Origin: Leptospira sp.
Lineage (GTDB): Bacteria; Spirochaetota; Leptospiria; Leptospirales; Leptospiraceae
DNA length: 64,000 nucleotides
Direction: 5' to 3'
Assembly (NCBI GenBank): GCA_016742255.1
Contig: JACVCB010000006.1
Span: 105,798 to 169,797 of the forward strand
Shown: positions 42,716-52,725 of the stretch, piece after piece
Layout of the letters: each line of letters begins with the position of its first letter
How positions within the stretch are numbered: position 1 is the first letter of the stretch
Made by a program: the position numbers and the translations under genes
Notes under the pieces: model-generated
What the model was told of the DNA's origin: nothing
Databases searched by the model: none
What the model saw: the letters and a program-made list of their open reading frames with translations, nothing else

Positions 42716-42745
42716 TTGACAACTTAAGCTTAATTTTTTTAGTCT
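42716..42745 (+). promoter_or_regulatory. Promoter of the ABC-F gene with overlapping palindromes
   Basis: Perfect TTGACA (42716-42721), an 18-base spacer and TAGTCT (42740-42745). The palindrome TTAAGCTTAA (42724-42733) sits within the spacer, and ACATT-GTA-AATGT (42703-42715) abuts the -35 box. Both could be repressor sites. The predicted start near 42752 gives a leader of about 138 bases. Confidence 0.5.
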
Positions 42746-42771
42746 AACAAACGCAGGCAAGGTACACTCCG

Positions 42772-42798
42772 ATGAGAATCCAAACATACAATCGGTAA
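42772..42798 (+). CDS. Possible leader peptide (8 codons) ahead of the ABC-F gene
   Basis: ATG at 42772 opens the reading frame MRIQTYNR with a TAA at 42796-42798. AAGG lies 9 bases before it. The last two codons and the stop lie in the left arm of a 12-bp inverted repeat. Leader peptides of this kind control several antibiotic-resistance ABC-F genes by ribosome stalling. No experimental support, and such a short ORF can occur by chance. Confidence 0.4.
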   Translation: MRIQTYNR

Positions 42799-42860
42799 GT
42801 AAATTTTAAAACCATTCCATATTTCTCCTAAGCATTTAGGACGAGGCATACTTACCGATT
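42790..42860 (+). promoter_or_regulatory. Candidate attenuator: 12-bp perfect inverted repeat in the ABC-F leader
   Basis: AATCGGTAAGTA (42790-42801) and TACTTACCGATT (42849-42860) pair perfectly over 12 bases. A nested TCCTAA/TTAGGA hairpin (42826-42841) lies within. The left arm covers the end of the 8-codon leader ORF. There is no T-run after the right arm, so control would be translational or through an alternative structure. The ABC-F Shine-Dalgarno (GGGAG, 42877-42881) is just downstream. Confidence 0.5.
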
Positions 42861-42889
42861 TCCACTTGGAAACAATGGGAGTTTGTTCT

Positions 42890-44398
42890 ATGTCTAGTTT
42901 TCTTTCTGTTCACAACCTTACATTCCAATTCGAATCTCAATCGGAACCACTGTTCCAAAATCTGAACCTTCATTTTTCGAAGGGATGGACGGGACTTGTT
43001 GGGAAAAATGGAAGTGGTAAATCCACGTTAGCAAAAATCATTTGCGGTGAAATAGAAACAGAGAAGGGGATTGTCCTTGGAAATGAGTCAGTTACTTTCC
43101 TTTCCCAAGGTACAGAGATTACCAGTGATGGACTCCAAGAATTATTATATGAGGAAGACCAAGGATTTGGGTATTGGAAAAATCTCTTACAGGTAAAGAT
43201 TGAATCGATGGAACACTATCCGTCTCTCAGTTTTGGTGAAAAAAGAAGACTGTTACTCGCAATGGTATTATCAAAACAAACAGATGTTTTGGTTTTAGAT
43301 GAACCCACCAATCATTTGGATACTTACAGCTCCAATCTCATTCGGGAATCTCTTTTGTTATATAAGGGAATTGGGATTCTCATTAGCCACGACAGAGTCT
43401 TGTTAGATGGTGTCGTTAATTCATGTGTTTTCCTCGAAAAAAACTTTGTGAGCCAAAGGAATGGAAATTATTCTATGGGTAAAATTGAGTTGGAGCGTGA
43501 AAAAGAAGAGAGGGTCCATGATTGGGAAATTGCAAAACGGGAAAGGAAAAAACTCGATTCTGAATTAAAACGAAGGAGAGAAGTGGCAAAACTTTCCCAC
43601 ATCCACCGTTCAAAAAAAGGATTAGACCCTCATGACCACGATGCACGCCACAAAATCAATTTGGCTAGAGTGTCAGGCAAAGATGGCCAAGCAGGCCGAC
43701 TCAAAAACCAAATTGAAACTAGAACCGAACATTCTAGAAAACGAGAGAAGGAAATTGGGAAGACCCTTCCCGAAAAAGAAACAATTGGGATCGAGTGGTT
43801 GCCTGACCCATCCAAAAGGAATCACTTATACTTGTTAGATGGTGATGATTTGGATTTAGGATTTTTGCAATTGAGATTAGAAAAAAATTTGGAAATCCAA
43901 TCACATGATCGGGTATCCATCACTGGGAAAAACGGAGTTGGGAAATCAACCTTACTAAAGTATCTGGCAAATCAATTGCAGATAAAAGGGATCAGTACGT
44001 TTTATCTCCCACAAGAATTTTCGAATGAGGAGGTATCCCAATTGTACAACGAGTTCCAAAACCTCTCGGACATAAAAAGAGCAAAAGTTCTTTCGGCACT
44101 CCACCGTTTGGGCAGTGATGCTAAACGGTTTGCCGAGTCAGAGTCATTGAGTCCAGGAGAATGTAAAAAACTGTATCTGTCACTCCACCTGGAAGAGAGT
44201 TTTGAAGTGATGCTCTTAGACGAACCAACCAATCATTTGGATGTAAAATCTGTAGAAGCCTTGGAGGCATCGCTCGGACGTTTCCCAAAGGCCCTCTTTG
44301 TCGTGAGCCATGATAGGCGATTTTTGGAAACAGTGACAACGAGAGAGTGGGTTTTGGAAAACTTCAGGCTCAGTGAAAAACATCTAGACAGAATCTAA
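42890..44398 (+). CDS. ABC-F family ATPase
   Basis: 502 residues from the ATG at 42890 (GGGAG eight bases upstream); TTG 42866 and ATG 42875 are alternatives. Two ABC domains and no TM segments. The first has Walker [10 protein letters not shown], signature [13 protein letters not shown] and Walker [13 protein letters not shown]. The second has GKNGVGKST, the degenerate signature [10 protein letters not shown] and [10 protein letters not shown]. The linker (about 205-270) is Lys/Arg-rich with [24 protein letters not shown] proteins act on the ribosome as translation factors or target-protecting resistance proteins. The leader upstream supports drug- or stress-linked regulation, not proven. 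Confidence 0.88.
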   Translation: MSSFLSVHNLTFQFESQSEPLFQNLNLHFSKGWTGLVGKNGSGKSTLAKIICGEIETEKGIVLGNESVTFLSQGTEITSDGLQELLYEEDQGFGYWKNLLQVKIESMEHYPSLSFGEKRRLLLAMVLSKQTDVLVLDEPTNHLDTYSSNLIRESLLLYKGIGILISHDRVLLDGVVNSCVFLEKNFVSQRNGNYSMGKIELEREKEERVHDWEIAKRERKKLDSELKRRREVAKLSHIHRSKKGLDPHDHDARHKINLARVSGKDGQAGRLKNQIETRTEHSRKREKEIGKTLPEKETIGIEWLPDPSKRNHLYLLDGDDLDLGFLQLRLEKNLEIQSHDRVSITGKNGVGKSTLLKYLANQLQIKGISTFYLPQEFSNEEVSQLYNEFQNLSDIKRAKVLSALHRLGSDAKRFAESESLSPGECKKLYLSLHLEESFEVMLLDEPTNHLDVKSVEALEASLGRFPKALFVVSHDRRFLETVTTREWVLENFRLSEKHLDRI

Positions 44399-44422
44399 GG
44401 ACTGTACTTAGAATAATTCTAA
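44385..44422 (+). promoter_or_regulatory. ahpC promoter with PerR/Fur-type operator
   Basis: TAGACA (44385-44390), an 18-base spacer and TAGAAT (44409-44414) form a promoter. A perfect 7-1-7 palindrome TTAGAATAATTCTAA (44408-44422) lies over the -10 box and matches the PerR box pattern TTAnAATnATTnTAA. The palindrome ends on the AAGGAG ribosome binding site (44421-44426), so repressor and RNA polymerase would exclude each other. Confidence 0.7.
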
Positions 44423-44433
44423 GGAGTGACATT

Positions 44434-45027
44434 ATGCCACAAGTGACATCACATGCCCCTGATTTTAAAGCAACCGCAGTGATCGGGGACAGTTTCAAAG
44501 AAATCAAATTATCCGATTACAAAGGGAAATGGGTAGTTCTATTTTTCTATCCACTTGATTTTACTTTCGTATGTCCAACAGAGATCATTGAATACGATGC
44601 AAAACTCGAAGATTTTAAAAAGATCGGAGCTGAAGTTTTGGGAGTATCTGTTGATAGCGAATTTTCACACTTAGCTTGGAAAAAAACGCCTAAAAAAGAA
44701 GGTGGTATTGGAGAGATTAAATACCCACTCATCGCAGACAAGACAAAAGAAATTGCAAAGTCTTTTGGTGTTCTCATTGAGTCAGGTCCTGATGCAGGAG
44801 TTGCGTTACGCGGAACTTTCATCATCGACCCACAAGGTGTAATCCGCCAAGCAACTGTTAACGACCTTCCAGTAGGACGTAACATTGAAGAAGCACTCAG
44901 ACTCATCAAAGCGTTCCAATTTGTGGAAAAACATGGTGAAGTTTGTCCTGCAAACTGGGATGAAGGGAAAAAAACGATGAAAGCGGATCCTACAGGATCA
45001 AAAACTTACTTCGCTTCCGTCAATTAA
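44434..45027 (+). CDS. ahpC: Typical 2-Cys peroxiredoxin (AhpC/Prx1 type)
   Basis: 197 residues. The peroxidatic Cys is in FVCPTEI (about residue 49) and the resolving Cys in EVCPANW (about 170), followed by the C-terminal tail with KTYFASVN typical of Prx1/AhpC dimers. It reduces hydrogen peroxide and organic or peroxynitrite peroxides in the cytoplasm. AAGGAG precedes the ATG by seven bases. The PerR-type operator fits peroxide induction. No AhpF gene is present, so thioredoxin probably recycles it. Confidence 0.92.
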   Translation: MPQVTSHAPDFKATAVIGDSFKEIKLSDYKGKWVVLFFYPLDFTFVCPTEIIEYDAKLEDFKKIGAEVLGVSVDSEFSHLAWKKTPKKEGGIGEIKYPLIADKTKEIAKSFGVLIESGPDAGVALRGTFIIDPQGVIRQATVNDLPVGRNIEEALRLIKAFQFVEKHGEVCPANWDEGKKTMKADPTGSKTYFASVN

Positions 45028-45063
45028 TTGCACTTTCTCTAAAAAGAGAGAATGGGAGAACCA

Positions 45064-46458
45064 ATGGAATCTACAACAAATACCGAAAAACCGAATGTCG
45101 AATTTTACCAGGCTGATAATTTTCCGAAGGGTTTGACACGAAAGGTTGTAGAGTCCATCTCCCATATCAAAAATGAACCGAGTTGGTTGCGTGAGTTTCG
45201 TTTAAAAGCCTTTGAGGTTTATGAACAAAAACCAATGCCTGCTTGGGGTTTTATCCCACAGTTCCAAATCAACATTGATGACTATGTACATTATGTAGGT
45301 TCCAACCAAAAAAAGAAAAAATCTTGGGATGAAGTGGATCCTGAAATTTTACGTAGTTTTGAAAAACTAGGAATCCCTGAACACGAACGTAAATACTTAG
45401 CAGGAATCGAAACCATGAACGATTCCGAAACCATTTATGCCAATGTGAAAAAAGAACTCACGGATTTAGGCATCATTTTCTGTGATATCGACACTGCCAT
45501 CCGCGAATACCCGGAACTCGTTCGTGAGTATTTAGGAACAGTAGTCACGATCGGTGATAATAAATTTTCTGCGCTCAACTCTTGTGTTTTTAGTGGTGGG
45601 TCGTTTGCTTACATTCCCAAAGGAGTGAAAACTCCAATGCCACTCCAAGCATACTTTAAGGTAACAGCTGCTAGTTCCGGACAATACGAAAGAACACTTC
45701 TCATTGCTGATGAGGGAGCTCACTTGGAATACAGTGAAGGTTGTACTTCTGTCCAAGATAAGGGTACAAATTTTCACACAGCGGTTGTAGAACTGGTTGC
45801 CAAAAAAAATTCTAAAATCTTTTATACTACCATCCAAAACTGGAAAAAGAATATGTATAATTGGACTGTGAAACGTGGGTTATGCGAAGAATCAGCTCAC
45901 ATCACTTGGACTGATTGTAATATTGGCGCCAATACCATCAAATACCCAGGGATCATTTTACAAGGGGATCATTCCACTGGGGATGTACTTTCCTTAGCAT
46001 TTGCGGGCAATGGCCAAGTCCAAGATACTGGTGCTCGGATCATCCATGTAGGAAAAAACACAAGGTCTAATATTTTAGCAAAAGGGGTAGCCCTTGACGG
46101 TGGGATCAATTCTTACCGAGGTCTAGTGAAGTTTGAGCCATCGAGTAAAGGTTCCTACAGTCATATCAAATGTGATGGGCTTATGATGGACAACCGTTCC
46201 CAGTCTCATGCCTATCCTTATAACGATGTGTCAGGGGAAGAGGGAACTTTAAACTACGAAGCGACCGTTTCCAAAATTGACGATGACCAATTGTTTTACC
46301 TTCAGTCTCGCGGAATGTCAGAAGACGATGCAAAACTACTCATCATCAATGGATTTTGTGAAGGGGTCACCAAACACTTAGATGTGGAATATTCGGTTGA
46401 GATGACAAAACTCATTCGAATGATCCTGGAAGACGGAAAAGTCATCTCCGAAACATAA
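45064..46458 (+). CDS. sufB: Fe-S cluster assembly scaffold protein SufB
   Basis: 464 residues from the ATG at 45064, which has GGGAG five bases upstream; the ATG at 45052 has a poorer site. Beta-helix core sequences [36 protein letters not shown] and [17 protein letters not shown] are diagnostic of SufB rather than SufD; the conserved Cys is in GFCEGV near the end. It forms the SufBCD scaffold that builds Fe-S clusters under oxidative or iron stress. SufC and SufD are not in the window. The 36-base gap after ahpC with a small hairpin suggests partial co-transcription. Confidence 0.93.
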   Translation: MESTTNTEKPNVEFYQADNFPKGLTRKVVESISHIKNEPSWLREFRLKAFEVYEQKPMPAWGFIPQFQINIDDYVHYVGSNQKKKKSWDEVDPEILRSFEKLGIPEHERKYLAGIETMNDSETIYANVKKELTDLGIIFCDIDTAIREYPELVREYLGTVVTIGDNKFSALNSCVFSGGSFAYIPKGVKTPMPLQAYFKVTAASSGQYERTLLIADEGAHLEYSEGCTSVQDKGTNFHTAVVELVAKKNSKIFYTTIQNWKKNMYNWTVKRGLCEESAHITWTDCNIGANTIKYPGIILQGDHSTGDVLSLAFAGNGQVQDTGARIIHVGKNTRSNILAKGVALDGGINSYRGLVKFEPSSKGSYSHIKCDGLMMDNRSQSHAYPYNDVSGEEGTLNYEATVSKIDDDQLFYLQSRGMSEDDAKLLIINGFCEGVTKHLDVEYSVEMTKLIRMILEDGKVISET

Positions 46459-46474
46459 AAAAACAAAACTAGGT

Positions 46475-46777
46475 TTATCGTTTAAAAATCAGAACCCAGA
46501 GGCTTACACTTGCGATGAGTAGGCCAAGGCTTTCTCTCACTTCTTCCACTTCCATTCCCAAATAGGGTGCCTCTGTCATATAAAACACTGACAAAACCAG
46601 ATACAGTGGAATGAGAACGGTTCCAATCCATTTAGGCAATCGCCTGAAAAAACGAACAGTAGCAAGGATTCCTACGATTGCATAGAGTGGAAACCATAAA
46701 TATGGATCTGGATCGTTCAATTGCAAATAGGCAAATAAAAAGAAAATAGGAATACAAATTAGGGAAAATAGTTTCAT
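46475..46777 (-). CDS. TMEM220-like membrane protein
   Basis: 100 residues from the ATG at 46777 (TTG at 46789 possible). Three to four TM helices: KLFSLICIPIFFLFAYLQ, the conserved NDPDPYLWFPLYAIVGILATV, IGTVLIPLYLVLSVFY and LGLLIASVSLWVLIF. The NDPDP motif with the following helix is typical of the TMEM220 family, whose function is unknown. Convergent with sufB. Confidence 0.8.
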   Translation of the reverse strand: MKLFSLICIPIFFLFAYLQLNDPDPYLWFPLYAIVGILATVRFFRRLPKWIGTVLIPLYLVLSVFYMTEAPYLGMEVEEVRESLGLLIASVSLWVLIFKR

Positions 46778-46846
46778 CACAGTTTCCAAAGTTTTTTGAT
46801 TGCGGATACAAATCCAAGCGAATTATCCTAAATGGAGAACCCTCGT

Positions 46847-48091
46847 ATGAAAATCCAAATCTTATTAACCTTGTCCTTTTTTACCGTATCCCTATCTTCT
46901 CTTGCATGTGATGATTTAGGCAGAAAGATATTAAAAACATTCAATAAGAAATATGAAACAGACGGCAAAGTTTTAGGATCCAAACCAATCTTTATTGGAC
47001 CTGATGCTCTCCGCAAACAACTAACGATTTCACTAACGGAAGTGGTAAAGGTCAAAGAACCAACCGACATTCAGTTTCCACCTTCAGAAAGTCCGTTTAT
47101 GTTTATTTTGGAAAAAGCAGGGGACCTCATTCTTTTTGACAGAGATAAAAAAAACAAAAGAGTGTTACATAAATTTCCAGTCATCACTGATAGTGAAGAA
47201 GGTCTACTTGGTTTAACATTCCACCCCAATTATCCGAAAGAACCAAAGTTGTATTCACATACCGTTATCTCTTCTGCAGGTAAAGATATGACTGTAATTG
47301 CCGAATGGATAGTGGAAAATCCCAATTCATATGAATCCATGGTTCTAAAAAACGAACGTGTGTTATTGCAAGTCGAACAACCATATCCAAACCATAATGG
47401 AGGCCAAATCGGCTTTGGTCCTGATGGGTATTTGTACATCGGTCTTGGTGATGGAGGATGGAGGGCCGATCCAAAAAACAACGGACAAAATCCAAACACA
47501 TTACTTGGTTCTATCTTACGCATTTCTCCTGCGCCAGATGTAGAAGGGAAAAAACCATATTCCATTCCAAAAGACAATCCTTTCCTTGGAAAACCTGGTT
47601 ACTTACCTGAAATTTTTGCCTATGGGATTCGTAACCCTTGGAAGATGAGTTTTTCACCTGACGGTCGTTTGATTGCCGCTGATGTAGGACAAGATGCGTT
47701 TGAAGAAGTGGATATCATCCTTGCGGGAAAAAATTATGGATGGAACCAAACAGAAGGTTTCCATTGTTTTACAGATGGATGTAATCCTGCTTTGTACCAA
47801 CCTCCATTTTATGAATATGGCCGTGAAGAAGGCCAATCCATTACTGGTGGGTATGTGTATACAGGTTCTTCTATCCCTGAGTTAAAAGGAAAATATGTTT
47901 TTGGTGATTTTATCCAAGGAAAAATTTGGGCGATAGATGTGCCAAAACCTGGAACCAACCAAAAAATCACAGAAACCATCGCACTTGGAAAGTGGAACCT
48001 ACTCATCCCAACCTTTGGCAAAGACAGTGATGGCGAAATTTTTGTGGCTGATTACCAATCTGGTATCATTTACAAATTGGGAAAACCATAA
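46847..48091 (+). CDS. PQQ-type soluble glucose/sugar dehydrogenase-like lipoprotein
   Basis: 414 residues from the ATG at 46847, which has GGAG nine bases upstream; an ATG at 46832 is possible. The N-terminal signal ends in SSLAC, a lipobox. The beta-propeller has family markers GLLGLTFHPNYP, the HNGGQIGFGPDGYLYIGLGDGG loop region in shorter parts, RNPWKMSFSP and the Cys pair GFHCFTDGC. Members oxidise sugars with PQQ or are non-enzymatic. Some PQQ-site residues cannot be verified, and I see no PQQ synthesis genes here. Confidence 0.82.
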   Translation: MKIQILLTLSFFTVSLSSLACDDLGRKILKTFNKKYETDGKVLGSKPIFIGPDALRKQLTISLTEVVKVKEPTDIQFPPSESPFMFILEKAGDLILFDRDKKNKRVLHKFPVITDSEEGLLGLTFHPNYPKEPKLYSHTVISSAGKDMTVIAEWIVENPNSYESMVLKNERVLLQVEQPYPNHNGGQIGFGPDGYLYIGLGDGGWRADPKNNGQNPNTLLGSILRISPAPDVEGKKPYSIPKDNPFLGKPGYLPEIFAYGIRNPWKMSFSPDGRLIAADVGQDAFEEVDIILAGKNYGWNQTEGFHCFTDGCNPALYQPPFYEYGREEGQSITGGYVYTGSSIPELKGKYVFGDFIQGKIWAIDVPKPGTNQKITETIALGKWNLLIPTFGKDSDGEIFVADYQSGIIYKLGKP

Positions 48092-48152
48092 CCCTTTCTG
48101 AATGGCACAAAAAGTCCATTTGATTGTTTAAATTTTATAAGTTGATTCCTCT

Positions 48153-50147
48153 ATGAAAAAATTCTTAACCCATGTCCCTTTTTATATCCGTTTCCACCTG
48201 TTACTTGCTGGACTCGGAATTGTATTTTTAACTATTTACCGCGTCGCTTTTTTTCTGATGTATTCCTATCGGATGAATGATAAATCATTTTGGATCATTC
48301 TGAAGGCATTTGCAAAAGGTGCACGTTTTGACATTTCCGTATTATGTGTGTTACTTGGATTTAGTCTTGTTTATTCCACATTTCATTTTCTAAATCGGAA
48401 TCGTTGGTATCGAGCAGTTTGGCGGACAATACCTGTTGTTTTTATTATCTTACTTCTCTTTTTACTGATCGCCGATTTGATATATTATGAGAATGGGAAC
48501 AAACATTTGGGGTATGAAGCTTTTGCTTATTTAGGTTTCGAGATGTTACCACTTGTGGGATCTGCTTTTTCCCAAAATCCATTTTTGTTTTTACTGGGAT
48601 TACTCATCATTTTTGGAATTGGATTTGGGATTTATAAAATCCAATCCAAATTTCCTTACTCACATGTGAACATCCATTACAAATGGGCTGGTCTTCAATT
48701 CCTACTTGTGTTAGCTTTACTTGTTCTTGGCATTCGAGGAGGAATCCAAACAAGTCCACTTCGGACAAGTGATGCCATCATCACTAAAGAAACAATTACG
48801 AATGATTTGGTTTTAAACCCAGGATTTACAGTCATCACAGATCTCAAAATGACTAAGGTTGACGATCGGCATGCGATGAAATTATCGGATGCAACTACCA
48901 TTGTGAGAAAAGAAGTTTCGTATCCAGGAGCTGAGTTTGTTTCAGAAGAGTATCCACTCCTTCGTAAAACAAACTTCACTTCTAAAAAACCTTTGCCTCA
49001 TATTGTTGTTATTGTTCTCGAAGGTTGGACTGGAAAGTTCATTGATATCATTGGATCAGGAAAGGTAGAAGGAAAAGTAGTCACTCCGTATTTCAACCAA
49101 CTCATCCGCCAAGGGATGTTCTTTACGCATTTTTTTGCAAGCGGAGGACGAACGACAAATGGACTCATGGCACTGATGGGAGGAATCCCCGACAGGCCAG
49201 GTCTCACTGCCGTGAGAACTCCCCAAATCCTAAACAGGTTTTCAGGCCTAGGGAACATTGCCAAAACCATTGGGTACCAAACTCTTTTTGTAACGGGAAC
49301 TGATTTAAGTTTTAATAACAAAGGTAGTATCATGTACCATTGGGGATTTGATACACTGGTTGGAAAACAAGAGTTAGAAAAAAATCCAGAATACAAAACA
49401 GGGCCTTGGAGTTATTTAGACGAAGCATCACTAGACGCAATGCACAAACGTCTGTTAAATGTGAGTCCGGAAAAACCTATCGTTTCCGTAATCCATACAG
49501 GTACAACTCATTACCCATACAAAGTCCCTGATGAAAAATACCGTTTGTTTGGAAAAGACACACAAGATAGCGAATACTTAAACGTTCTACATTACGCTGA
49601 CTTTGCACTTGCTGAATACATGGAGAAGGCAAAAAAAGCTCCCTATTTTAAAGATACAATTTTCTTTTTTGTATCCGACCATAGCCACCATCGGTTCCTC
49701 AATTATTATGAAGATCGAAATGTCCCTCTCCTCATTTATGCTCCAGGGAAAATCAAACCAGAGTTAAGGGAAGACATCACCTCACAACTCGATGTAATCC
49801 CAACCATCCTTGGTTTTATGGAAAGAGAGGTTTATTTCAGTGTGATGGGCAGAGATTTACGGAAGGTAAAAGGGTCCTCTGCTTATTTTGCATATGGAAA
49901 TATCTTCGGTTGGATTGAGGATGATTTTTTATACTACCAATCGGTATCAGGTGGACAAGGGGAAACAAAAACCATCAAAGAACCATTTGTGGATTTAGGA
50001 CTTTGTTACAAAGACATAAATCTCTGTAGCAAACATGCGGAGAAAACAAAAGCCTATTTGAATATGGGAGACGAACTCCTAAAGTCGAACAAATTGTTCC
50101 CTTCGGAATCCGTCTTACAATCAATAAAATCTAATACCAAGTATTAG
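48153..50147 (+). CDS. LTA synthase-like phosphoglycerol transferase/sulfatase family protein
   Basis: 664 residues. Five N-terminal TM helices (within about residues 1-210) and an alkaline-phosphatase-like extracytoplasmic domain. Markers: VIVLEGWTGK (metal-site Glu), FASGGRTTNGLMALMGG (the Thr positions correspond to the nucleophile region), FVTGTDLSF, HTGTTHYPY and VSDHSHHR near the end. Such enzymes add phosphoglycerol or phosphoethanolamine groups to glycolipids or glycans. Its role in a diderm spirochaete is unknown; periplasmic glucan or LPS modification is possible. It ends inside the convergent desaturase gene (17-base overlap). Confidence 0.85.
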   Translation: MKKFLTHVPFYIRFHLLLAGLGIVFLTIYRVAFFLMYSYRMNDKSFWIILKAFAKGARFDISVLCVLLGFSLVYSTFHFLNRNRWYRAVWRTIPVVFIILLLFLLIADLIYYENGNKHLGYEAFAYLGFEMLPLVGSAFSQNPFLFLLGLLIIFGIGFGIYKIQSKFPYSHVNIHYKWAGLQFLLVLALLVLGIRGGIQTSPLRTSDAIITKETITNDLVLNPGFTVITDLKMTKVDDRHAMKLSDATTIVRKEVSYPGAEFVSEEYPLLRKTNFTSKKPLPHIVVIVLEGWTGKFIDIIGSGKVEGKVVTPYFNQLIRQGMFFTHFFASGGRTTNGLMALMGGIPDRPGLTAVRTPQILNRFSGLGNIAKTIGYQTLFVTGTDLSFNNKGSIMYHWGFDTLVGKQELEKNPEYKTGPWSYLDEASLDAMHKRLLNVSPEKPIVSVIHTGTTHYPYKVPDEKYRLFGKDTQDSEYLNVLHYADFALAEYMEKAKKAPYFKDTIFFFVSDHSHHRFLNYYEDRNVPLLIYAPGKIKPELREDITSQLDVIPTILGFMEREVYFSVMGRDLRKVKGSSAYFAYGNIFGWIEDDFLYYQSVSGGQGETKTIKEPFVDLGLCYKDINLCSKHAEKTKAYLNMGDELLKSNKLFPSESVLQSIKSNTKY

Positions 50148-51450
50148 AAATATTACTCAAATCAAAGAATGTCTTTCGTTTGATGATGATCCATAATAAG
50201 GATACAAGCGAAAGGCCAATGAGAGGGATTGCAAACATCGCTATGTTTGGAATGTTGGAGTAAAGTAGTGTGAGAACAAACGCAAAGATAAAAAGTACAT
50301 TTCGCACTACCTCCGTCCTTCTTGACCAACGTTTCATCTCCATCGTCCGATCAATCGAAAACAAACTAAAGATAATGACAGCGGATAAAATACCAAGTAT
50401 GGTCATATCTTGTTCTAAATTGATTTTTGCTACTTTCCAAATTACGAGTCCCACAGCCATAAGAACTGCCGCTTGTAAAGCCACATAGACCATCACACCC
50501 ATTGGAGGTTTTGGATCATATTTTTCTGTATAAGCAGGTTCTTTAAAGACATCATCTGGAGTTTGTAAGTAAGTTGGTTTCCAACCTGGAGGTCCAAAAA
50601 TGGTTTTAAACACATCTCCAATCGACTTACATTTAAAGATTTGGAAAAACATATCCTTAAACACGTGTAAGTTGACTGTGATTGGATTAAATGAGTTTAC
50701 TGGTTTTGTTAAACCGTAAATCGGTTCGTCGGTTTCCCATTCGAAGGAACCAAACATCCGGTCCCAAATGATAAAGATTCCACCGTGATTACGATCCAGA
50801 TATTTTCTTTGTGTTCCGTGGTGGACACGGTGGTTCGAAGGGGTTACCATAAACTCTTCTAAAAATCCTAACTTGCCAATGAAACGTGTGTGAACCACAA
50901 ATTGGTACACTTTTAGAATTCTGTGGCTCAGTAAAAACATAGCCCATGGGATACCCAGGAGAGCCATCACAAGAAAATACATATATTCAAAAATTCGTTG
51001 TAATCCATTTCCGCGGAAAGCAACCGAAAGGTTCATTTCTTGTGTGGAATGGTGGGTTACATGGGTTGCCCAGAAAAGATTAATCTCATGGCAATGCCTG
51101 TGAAACCAGTAATAGATAAAATCAGCCAAAACAACAGAAAATGTCCAGGCACCGAGTGCATGCCAATTCACAACAAAACTAGGTGAAAATTGGAATGGAC
51201 TTGCCAGTGGGAAAAAATGATAACCAAGGGCAGATAAAGAGTAATTCTTTTCAATGATGTCGTAAACATATAAAGCCCCAAGTAAGATGACAACCCCAAC
51301 AAGTGCAAAGATCACACCTGTGCTAACATCAGCTATAAGAACATTCAATCGGTAAAACTGTTTGCCCTTCATATACGAAACAAAAATTTCAATACCGATC
51401 AGTGCGACCATGACGATAAAGGCGTATTCCATAAAGGCATCGCTATTCAT
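50131..51450 (-). CDS. Sterol desaturase/fatty acid hydroxylase family membrane protein
   Basis: 439 residues, multi-pass. The di-iron histidine boxes are HRHCH, THVTHH (within FWATHVTHHSTQEMN) and NHRVHHG about 60 residues later, as in the family. Several TM helices surround them, and the last 110 residues add four more helices not seen in short members. These proteins hydroxylate or desaturate lipids with O2. Substrate unknown. Divergent from rlmN (213 bases, probably both promoters); convergent with the LTA-synthase-like gene. Confidence 0.85.
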   Translation of the reverse strand: MNSDAFMEYAFIVMVALIGIEIFVSYMKGKQFYRLNVLIADVSTGVIFALVGVVILLGALYVYDIIEKNYSLSALGYHFFPLASPFQFSPSFVVNWHALGAWTFSVVLADFIYYWFHRHCHEINLFWATHVTHHSTQEMNLSVAFRGNGLQRIFEYMYFLVMALLGIPWAMFLLSHRILKVYQFVVHTRFIGKLGFLEEFMVTPSNHRVHHGTQRKYLDRNHGGIFIIWDRMFGSFEWETDEPIYGLTKPVNSFNPITVNLHVFKDMFFQIFKCKSIGDVFKTIFGPPGWKPTYLQTPDDVFKEPAYTEKYDPKPPMGVMVYVALQAAVLMAVGLVIWKVAKINLEQDMTILGILSAVIIFSLFSIDRTMEMKRWSRRTEVVRNVLFIFAFVLTLLYSNIPNIAMFAIPLIGLSLVSLLWIIIKRKTFFDLSNISNTWY

Positions 51451-51663
51451 GCGTGTATTTTCCTCACTAACGACTAGGCTTTTGAATCATGTCCACTAAG
51501 TCAATGTCCATTTCTTCGAAAGAATCTACCGACTTTGTGACGATTCTGTGAATTTAGACTTGTTCTACAGGGCTTTTTGGAGTAAGACTTTTAGAAAGAG
51601 TGTAATTTCTTGTCCCGTAAGGTGGCAAAGAAAAGATTGGCTAATGGTGAAAGGACCTACACA

Positions 51664-52725
51664 ATGAAAGAGGAAATACCGGTTCTCAAAGGGAAAACCA
51701 AAAAAGAACTAGAAGAGATCTGTGTTTCCTTAGGTCTTGAAAAATACCGAGCAGCACAGATTTATACTGGAATTTATAAGAGTCGTTATACGACGATCGA
51801 CCAATTTACAACCCTCTCGAAAGAAGTTAGGGAAAAGTTAAAACAACATACATCCTATCCAGAAATTGAAATTGGCCGTGATCTGGTTTCCAAAGATGAT
51901 GGGACTCGTAAGTTTACATTTTACGTAGGCGAAAACAAAGAGATTGAAGCAGTTTGGATCCCTTCAGGTGACGGCGGTCGTAAAACCATTTGTATTTCTT
52001 CCCAAATTGGGTGTACCCTCAATTGTAAATTTTGTGCCACTGGCCTTTTGGAATACAAAGGTAATTTACACACTTGGCAGATCCTAGACCAAGTCTTGCA
52101 AGTGGAGCGCCTCGTAGGTGACCGTGCCACAAACATCGTGTTTATGGGAATGGGGGAGCCCATGCACAATTATTTCAGTGTGATGAAAGCTGCCCATATC
52201 CTACGCGACCAAGATGCCTTTGGACTTGGTGCCCTTAGGATCACCATCTCAACTGCTGGTGTCACAACTGGGATCAATCGTTTCATTGAGAACAAAGAAC
52301 CTTTTAATTTTGCAATTTCACTAAACCATCCTAATCCTAATGCACGTTCTTCTGTGATGGATGTGAATGATAAACATCCCTTGGAAAAACTCATCGATGC
52401 AGCAAAACGTTTCACGAAGGAACTCGACCGTGCCATCACGTTTGAATATGTGATGATACCAGATGTAAACATGGGTCGTGACAATGCGGAACGGCTGGCA
52501 AAAATTGCAAGGTCGGTGAATAAATGTAAGATCAATGTAATTCCGTTAAACACTGATTTTACGGGATGGCGTAGACCAACCGATGATGAAGTCAAAGAAT
52601 TTGTAATGCATCTCAAAGCTAAAACGACAGCTCCCATCCTCAATCGCCGTAGTCCTGGAAGGGACATCAATGGTGCCTGTGGGATGTTAGCACTCAAAGG
52701 AATTCGAAGTGAAACAACAAAGTAA
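51664..52725 (+). CDS. rlmN: Dual-specificity 23S rRNA/tRNA adenine-C2 methyltransferase RlmN
   Basis: 353 residues from the ATG at 51664 (AAAGGA eight bases before it); TTG 51610 or GTG 51622 would extend it by a basic tail. The radical SAM motif C-x3-C-x2-C is in [13 protein letters not shown]. Further family signatures are [22 protein letters not shown] and the C-terminal [15 protein letters not shown], whose Cys is the methyl-carrying or resolving cysteine. It methylates A2503 of 23S rRNA and A37 of some tRNAs. The Cys-rich lipoprotein gene overlaps its last 17 bases. Confidence 0.94.
   Translation: MKEEIPVLKGKTKKELEEICVSLGLEKYRAAQIYTGIYKSRYTTIDQFTTLSKEVREKLKQHTSYPEIEIGRDLVSKDDGTRKFTFYVGENKEIEAVWIPSGDGGRKTICISSQIGCTLNCKFCATGLLEYKGNLHTWQILDQVLQVERLVGDRATNIVFMGMGEPMHNYFSVMKAAHILRDQDAFGLGALRITISTAGVTTGINRFIENKEPFNFAISLNHPNPNARSSVMDVNDKHPLEKLIDAAKRFTKELDRAITFEYVMIPDVNMGRDNAERLAKIARSVNKCKINVIPLNTDFTGWRRPTDDEVKEFVMHLKAKTTAPILNRRSPGRDINGACGMLALKGIRSETTK

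Noticed and set aside
42724..42740. TTAAGCTTAA followed by seven Ts, looking like a terminator
   Set aside because: The palindrome has no loop to form a stem-loop, and the position between -35 and -10 boxes fits an operator or spacer better.
45031..45053. Short CTCT/AGAG hairpin between ahpC and sufB as a terminator
   Set aside because: The stem is only five to six A/T-rich pairs and no T-run follows, so at most it attenuates.
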